Part shown: in pieces, positions 8,044 to 11,499 of the stretch
How the letters are laid out: each line of letters starts with the position of its first letter
Position numbering within the stretch: position 1 is the stretch's first letter
Source: Ruminococcus sp.
Lineage (GTDB): Bacteria; Bacillota; Clostridia; Oscillospirales; Acutalibacteraceae
NCBI GenBank assembly: GCA_017380355.1
Contig: JAFOED010000103.1
Location: 1 to 11,499, forward strand
Reading direction: 5' to 3'
DNA: 11,499 nucleotides
Translations under genes and position numbers: made by a program
Notes under the pieces: generated by a model
Told to the model about the DNA's origin: nothing
Seen by the model: only the letters and a program-made list of their open reading frames with translations
Databases searched by the model: none

Positions 8044-10041
8044 TTATTCAGCCTCAGTAGCCTCTACTTCAGCTTCTTCTGCAGCTTCCTCAGCTACAAC
8101 TGGAGCAGCTTCAGGGAGAAGCTCTCTGATAGAAAGGCTTACGCGCTTCTTCTCAAAGTCGATAGCTGTGATTTTAGCTTCAACAACTTCGCCAACCTTA
8201 AGCTCATCCTGTGGCTTCTCAATTCTCTTGTTAGAGATCTGAGAAATGTGGATAAGACCGTCGATACCAGGAATGATTGAAGCAAAAGCACCGAATGTTG
8301 TCATACCAACGATAGTAGCATTAACAACTGTGCCGATTGGATACTGTGTCTCAAGAATTGTCCAAGGATTGTCCTCTGTCTTCTTGTAACCGAGAGAAAT
8401 CTTCTTTGTCTCGTCGTTGATGTCCTTGATGTAAACTTCTACTGTATCACCAACGTTAACAACTTCACTTGGGTGCTTGATTCTGAGCCATGAAAGTTCA
8501 GAAATGTGGATCATACCTGAAACGCCGCCGAGATCAACGAACGCACCGTAGTTTGTGAGTGTTCTAACTGTACCTGTGTATGTCTTACCAACTTCAGCAG
8601 ACTCCCAGAAAGCAGCTCTCTGCTCAGCAAACTCGTCCTTAAGAACTGATTTGATAGAACCGATAACCTTTCTTCTTCTGCCACGCTGTGAAACTTCGAT
8701 AAGTCTGAAAGAAACTTCCTGACCCTTTAAAGCTTCTAAGTTGTCCTCACGGTTGAGAGTAGCCTGTGAAGCAGGGATAAATACTCTTGTACCATTAGCA
8801 ACTGCGATAACACCACCGTTGATGATTTCTGTTACAACGCCTGTTACGATTTCTTTGTCTTCGTATGCCTTCTCTAAGAGCTCCCAGCCCTTCTTAGCGT
8901 CAACTCTACGCTTAGAAAGCATAATTGTACCTTCCTGATCGTTTGTCTTCATGATGAGGAGTTCAAGCTCGTCACCGATGCTGACAACTTCTTCAGGATT
9001 GCTGATTGGAGTAGCAGAAAGCTCGTCAAGTGGAATGAAACCAGCCTGTTTTCTGCCGACATCAACAAAAACTTCGTTTGGCGCAATGCCAACAACAACG
9101 CCCATAACCCTTTCATTTGTATTTAAACTTTTGAGAGATTCTTCTAACATCTCCTCAAAATTCTCAAATTCGTTTGTTTCGCTGGATTTGATTACTTCGC
9201 TCATTTTATCCAGTACCTCCTTTATAATCCTTGCAGGTGTAGAAGCACCCGCAGTTACGCCGATAGACTCAGCTTTTGCGATAACGCTTAAATCAAGATC
9301 GTTTGATGTTTCGACTAAAAAAGTGTTCTCACAGTTGCGCTTACATATAGCAAAAAGCTTACATGTATTAGAACTATGTTTATCACCGATTATAATCATA
9401 CAATCAGACGATTTAGACAAAGCGTCGGCTTCGGCTTGTCTTTCCGACGTAGCATTACATATTGTATCAAAAATTTCTGCGTTTGTATATACTTTTTTTA
9501 TATTTTTTAAACATTTTTCGAAGAGAGTTACATCAAAAGTAGTTTGAGCAACAACGCAGATGTCATTATAATTCTTTTCTAGCATTAAAGAAAGAACTTC
9601 GCTCAACTCATCTTCGTCTTTAAAGGTAAAATTATCGTGTACGCAGTGACCGACGATACCCATAACCTCAGGATGATTTTTATCTCCAGCAATCAAAACA
9701 GTCTTTTTACTCTCGCCTGCTTTCTTAACAATGCGATGAATTTTAGACACGAAAGGACATGTCGCATCGACTGTTTCGCACTCATAAGCTGATAGAGTGT
9801 CGTACACAGATTTAGGTACACCGTGTGAACGGATAACTACTGTATCAAAGTTTTCTGCTTCTTTTATGTCGTCAATCGAGAAAACACCTTTTTGTGAGAG
9901 TTCCAAAACCATCTCTTTATTATGAATAATAGGACCTAAAGTGCATACTTTTTTATCAGACTCAGCAAGAGAATTTACAATTTCTACAGCACGGTTAACG
10001 CCGAAGCAGAATCCTGCCGTTTTAGCTACAGTTATGCTCAT
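8044..10041 (-). CDS. ispH-rpsA: Fused IspH (HMBPP reductase) and ribosomal protein S1
   Basis: Residues 1-282 are IspH, the [4Fe-4S] enzyme that reduces HMBPP to IPP and DMAPP in the last step of the MEP isoprenoid pathway. The cluster cysteines C12, C95 and C195 are present, as are active-site H40, H73, H123, E125 (NHPE), T166-T167 and the SER-type region after C195. Residues about 309-640 are four S1 RNA-binding domains (about 309-377, 395-463, 483-551 and 567-638), followed by an Ala/Glu-rich acidic tail. Four S1 domains match Gram-positive S1 rather than the six-domain E. coli form. This fusion is known in clostridia. The start overlaps plsC by 4 bp (ATGA), with CAGGA as ribosome-binding site. 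The S1 half is more codon-biased than the IspH half, and an internal ribosome-binding site lies at the junction. Confidence 0.96.
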   Translation of the reverse strand: MSITVAKTAGFCFGVNRAVEIVNSLAESDKKVCTLGPIIHNKEMVLELSQKGVFSIDDIKEAENFDTVVIRSHGVPKSVYDTLSAYECETVDATCPFVSKIHRIVKKAGESKKTVLIAGDKNHPEVMGIVGHCVHDNFTFKDEDELSEVLSLMLEKNYNDICVVAQTTFDVTLFEKCLKNIKKVYTNAEIFDTICNATSERQAEADALSKSSDCMIIIGDKHSSNTCKLFAICKRNCENTFLVETSNDLDLSVIAKAESIGVTAGASTPARIIKEVLDKMSEVIKSSETNEFENFEEMLEESLKSLNTNERVMGVVVGIAPNEVFVDVGRKQAGFIPLDELSATPISNPEEVVSIGDELELLIMKTNDQEGTIMLSKRRVDAKKGWELLEKAYEDKEIVTGVVTEIINGGVIAVANGTRVFIPASQATLNREDNLEALKGQEVSFRLIEVSQRGRRRKVIGSIKSVLKDEFAEQRAAFWESAEVGKTYTGTVRTLTNYGAFVDLGGVSGMIHISELSWLRIKHPSEVVNVGDTVEVYIKDINDETKKISLGYKKTEDNPWTILETQYPIGTVVNATIVGMTTFGAFASIIPGIDGLIHISQISNKRIEKPQDELKVGEVVEAKITAIDFEKKRVSLSIRELLPEAAPVVAEEAAEEAEVEATEAE
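9202..9222 (-). promoter_or_regulatory. Possible internal ribosome-binding site and start for a separate S1 protein
   Basis: At the IspH-S1 junction the minus strand reads AAGGAGGT (9222 to 9215), then 10 bases, then an in-frame ATG (9204, residue 280). The Shine-Dalgarno match is as strong as any in the window, though the spacing is slightly long. Translation from here would give a 386-residue four-domain S1 protein, about the size of B. subtilis YpfD. The bases also encode KEV, so a chance match is possible. Confidence 0.45.
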
Positions 10042-10637
10042 GATAAATCCTGCTCTCGAAGTTCTGCGATTTTTTCCATTATAATACGAGAAGCTTCACG
10101 ATATTCTCTAGCGCCGCCTTTCTCAAAGCCGAGCTCTTCTAAAGAAATAGGCTCACCAAAGTGGCAAATTCTCTTTTTGCCAACCATAGTGATACAAACA
10201 GGAATAACAGGTGTCTGTGTATGGTAAGCGATTAAGGAAGCGCCATTTTTAGGCTTCAAAAACTCGCCTGTCTTTGAACGTGTACCCTCGATAAAGATAC
10301 CCATAACTTCTCCATCCTGCACTACTTTTTCGAAGTGTTTAACAGATGACAAGTCCTTTTTACCGCGTTCTACAGGGAAACAACCGATAGAGTGGAAAAA
10401 CCAGTTAAGGAACTTTTTCTCAAAAAGCTCAGCTTTAGCCATAAAGTGAACATATCGGTGCTTCTGTCCTATCGCGATAACAATAGGGTCAATCGCAGAT
10501 ATGTGATTAGACGCGATAATATACGCACCTTCACGAGGAAGGTTATGAGCATTAATATGTTTAGCGTGGAAAATGATTTTCAGAATCGGAGATAATATAA
10601 ATCTCAGAAATGAATAAAAACGTGGTTTGAACTTCAT
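10038..10637 (-). CDS. plsC: 1-acyl-sn-glycerol-3-phosphate acyltransferase (PlsC family)
   Basis: Adds the second acyl chain to lysophosphatidate, giving phosphatidate for membrane phospholipids; it acts at the inner face of the membrane. The 199-residue protein has a hydrophobic, basic N-terminus (about 8-25) suited to membrane attachment. All four acyltransferase motifs are present: NHISAID (44-50, catalytic H45 and D50), FPVERG (87-92), FIEGTRS (115-121) and VIPVCI (144-149). The start is an ATG 1 bp after cmk with GGAG upstream. The gene order cmk-plsC-ispH/rpsA suggests one transcript. Other members of this superfamily use different acceptors, so the exact substrate is the usual family assignment. 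Confidence 0.93.
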   Translation of the reverse strand: MKFKPRFYSFLRFILSPILKIIFHAKHINAHNLPREGAYIIASNHISAIDPIVIAIGQKHRYVHFMAKAELFEKKFLNWFFHSIGCFPVERGKKDLSSVKHFEKVVQDGEVMGIFIEGTRSKTGEFLKPKNGASLIAYHTQTPVIPVCITMVGKKRICHFGEPISLEELGFEKGGAREYREASRIIMEKIAELREQDLS

Positions 10638-10638
10638 A

Positions 10639-11307
10639 TCACATATTCTCCTTCATAATGGATATGAGCTTTTGTACTGATTGCTCTAAATCAAGGTCAG
10701 ATGTGTCAACATAAATGCAGTCTTCTGCAGGTTTTAATGGTGCAACCTCTCGATGTGAATCGTTATAGTCACGAGTGATTACATCCTGTAATACATCGTC
10801 GTACTTAACATCCATACCCTTTTCGATAAGCTCGTCATATCTGCGCTTTGCTCTTATCTCAGCTGATGCTGTGAGGAAAATCTTGATTTTAGCATCAGGT
10901 AAAACTACTGTACCGATATCACGGCCGTCCATAATAACGTTATTAGTTTTAGCCATATTACGCTGTAGATCAAGTAAAAACGCACGAACCTGTGGAATAG
11001 CAGAAACATCGGAAGCATACATAGAAATCTCAGGAGTACGAATAAGGGAGCTTACATCCTCACTGTTTAAAAGTACAATCTGCTCGCCCTTGTCATTAAA
11101 ATCAAGAGAAACGTTAATTTCTTCAAGCTTAGGAAGAATTTTCTCTACATCTTTTGAGTCTACTCCATTTCTGTAAACGTAAAGTCCGATAGCACGATAG
11201 AGTGCGCCTGTATCAATATAAATAAATGACAGCTCTTTTGCTGCAAGTTTTGCGATAGTAGATTTGCCTGCACCTGCAGGTCCATCAATAGCGATTGCAA
11301 TATTCAT
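10639..11307 (-). CDS. cmk: Cytidylate kinase (CMP/dCMP kinase)
   Basis: Phosphorylates CMP and dCMP with ATP, feeding nucleotide recycling and CTP-dependent phospholipid synthesis. The 222-residue protein (E. coli 227, B. subtilis about 224) has the P-loop GPAGAGKST (9-17), DTGALYRA (32-39), an NMP-binding region (about 40-105), DGRDIGT (127-133) and the substrate- and lid-associated RDYNDSHREVAPLKPAED (179-196). The ATG has AGGAAG seven bases upstream and lies 25 bp after the flavoprotein gene. It is commonly next to rpsA in bacteria, as it nearly is here. Confidence 0.97.
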   Translation of the reverse strand: MNIAIAIDGPAGAGKSTIAKLAAKELSFIYIDTGALYRAIGLYVYRNGVDSKDVEKILPKLEEINVSLDFNDKGEQIVLLNSEDVSSLIRTPEISMYASDVSAIPQVRAFLLDLQRNMAKTNNVIMDGRDIGTVVLPDAKIKIFLTASAEIRAKRRYDELIEKGMDVKYDDVLQDVITRDYNDSHREVAPLKPAEDCIYVDTSDLDLEQSVQKLISIMKENM

Positions 11308-11332
11308 AACAATACTTCCTTTATTTTAATTT

Positions 11333-11499
11333 TCATAATGCAGAGTTAAGGCCTGAAAGATAACCGGTTGAATAAGCAATTTGCAGATTAAATCCGCCTG
11401 TATAAGCATCAACGTCGATTACCTCGCCAGCGAAGTAAAGATTAGGTACAATCTTACTACGCATAGTTTTCGGGTCAATTTCTGAAACAGTTACACCGC
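11333..11499 (-). CDS. HI0933/YhiN-family NAD(P)/FAD-dependent oxidoreductase, 3' end only
   Basis: The last 54 complete codons of a gene entering from the right edge, ending in TGA at 11333-11335. The visible C-terminus contains VPNLYFAGEVIDVDAYTGG and then FNLQIAYSTGYLSG. This is the typical C-terminal FAD-contacting segment of the HI0933/YhiN (BaiN-like) flavoprotein family. Its substrate cannot be told from this part. Only 25 bp separate it from cmk, so it may be the upstream member of the same operon. It is cut by the window, so nothing suggests it is broken. Confidence 0.88.
   Translation of the reverse strand, partial: GVTVSEIDPKTMRSKIVPNLYFAGEVIDVDAYTGGFNLQIAYSTGYLSGLNSAL

Noticed and set aside
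8951..9547. 198-codon plus-strand open frame opposite ispH-rpsA
   Set aside because: It is Ser/Thr-rich low-complexity translation of the complement of a strong gene; no domain or ribosome-binding site supports it.

Overview
The window is an AT-rich stretch of a spore-forming Firmicute chromosome. It is most likely from the Clostridia, perhaps an Oscillospirales/Ruminococcaceae-type gut organism; that rank is inference. The pointers are a complete spoIIIA sporulation operon and a fused ispH-rpsA gene, an arrangement known from clostridia. All 15 genes I can support lie on the minus strand, so transcription runs from high to low coordinates. There is no tRNA, rRNA, CRISPR array, insertion sequence or phage gene.

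Right part (11499 to about 8005): the 3' end of a HI0933/YhiN-type flavoprotein, then cmk (cytidylate kinase), plsC (1-acyl-glycerol-3-phosphate acyltransferase) and a 665-codon ispH-rpsA fusion. Spacings are 25 bp, 1 bp and a 4-bp ATGA overlap. The block ends at a GC-rich rho-independent terminator (8005-8029). It combines nucleotide, phospholipid and isoprenoid synthesis with translation.

Middle part (7980 to 4852): a YwlG/UPF0340 protein, an HD-domain protein of unknown function, and ligA (NAD+-dependent DNA ligase). The first start codon lies only 24 nt past the preceding terminator. The block ends at a 12-bp-stem terminator (4805-4842).

Left part (4763 to 178): spoIIIAA-AB-AC-AD-AE-AF-AG-AH, eight genes with gaps of 0-7 bp or short overlaps. 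Together they encode the mother-cell half of the SpoIIIA-SpoIIQ channel, which connects mother cell and forespore and sustains late forespore gene expression. SpoIIIAA is the ATPase, AB-AE are membrane parts, and AF, AG and AH are ring-forming proteins. A good match to a sigma-E promoter lies just upstream of spoIIIAA. Its -35 element falls in the T-tract of the ligA terminator, and a 9-bp inverted repeat brackets its -10 element. A hairpin terminator follows spoIIIAH.

Bases 1-177 hold no gene. They contain the spoIIIAH terminator, a separate C/G-rich palindrome (104-122) and a longer compound stem-loop (7-59). The compound stem-loop is either a terminator for a plus-strand transcript coming from outside the window, or a leader hairpin of a minus-strand gene starting just beyond base 1; a good Shine-Dalgarno sequence sits at the very edge.

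I see no evidence of a wholly new system. The most interesting points are the layered control region before spoIIIAA, the strong internal ribosome-binding site and change in codon use inside the ispH-rpsA fusion, and the structured edge at 1-122.
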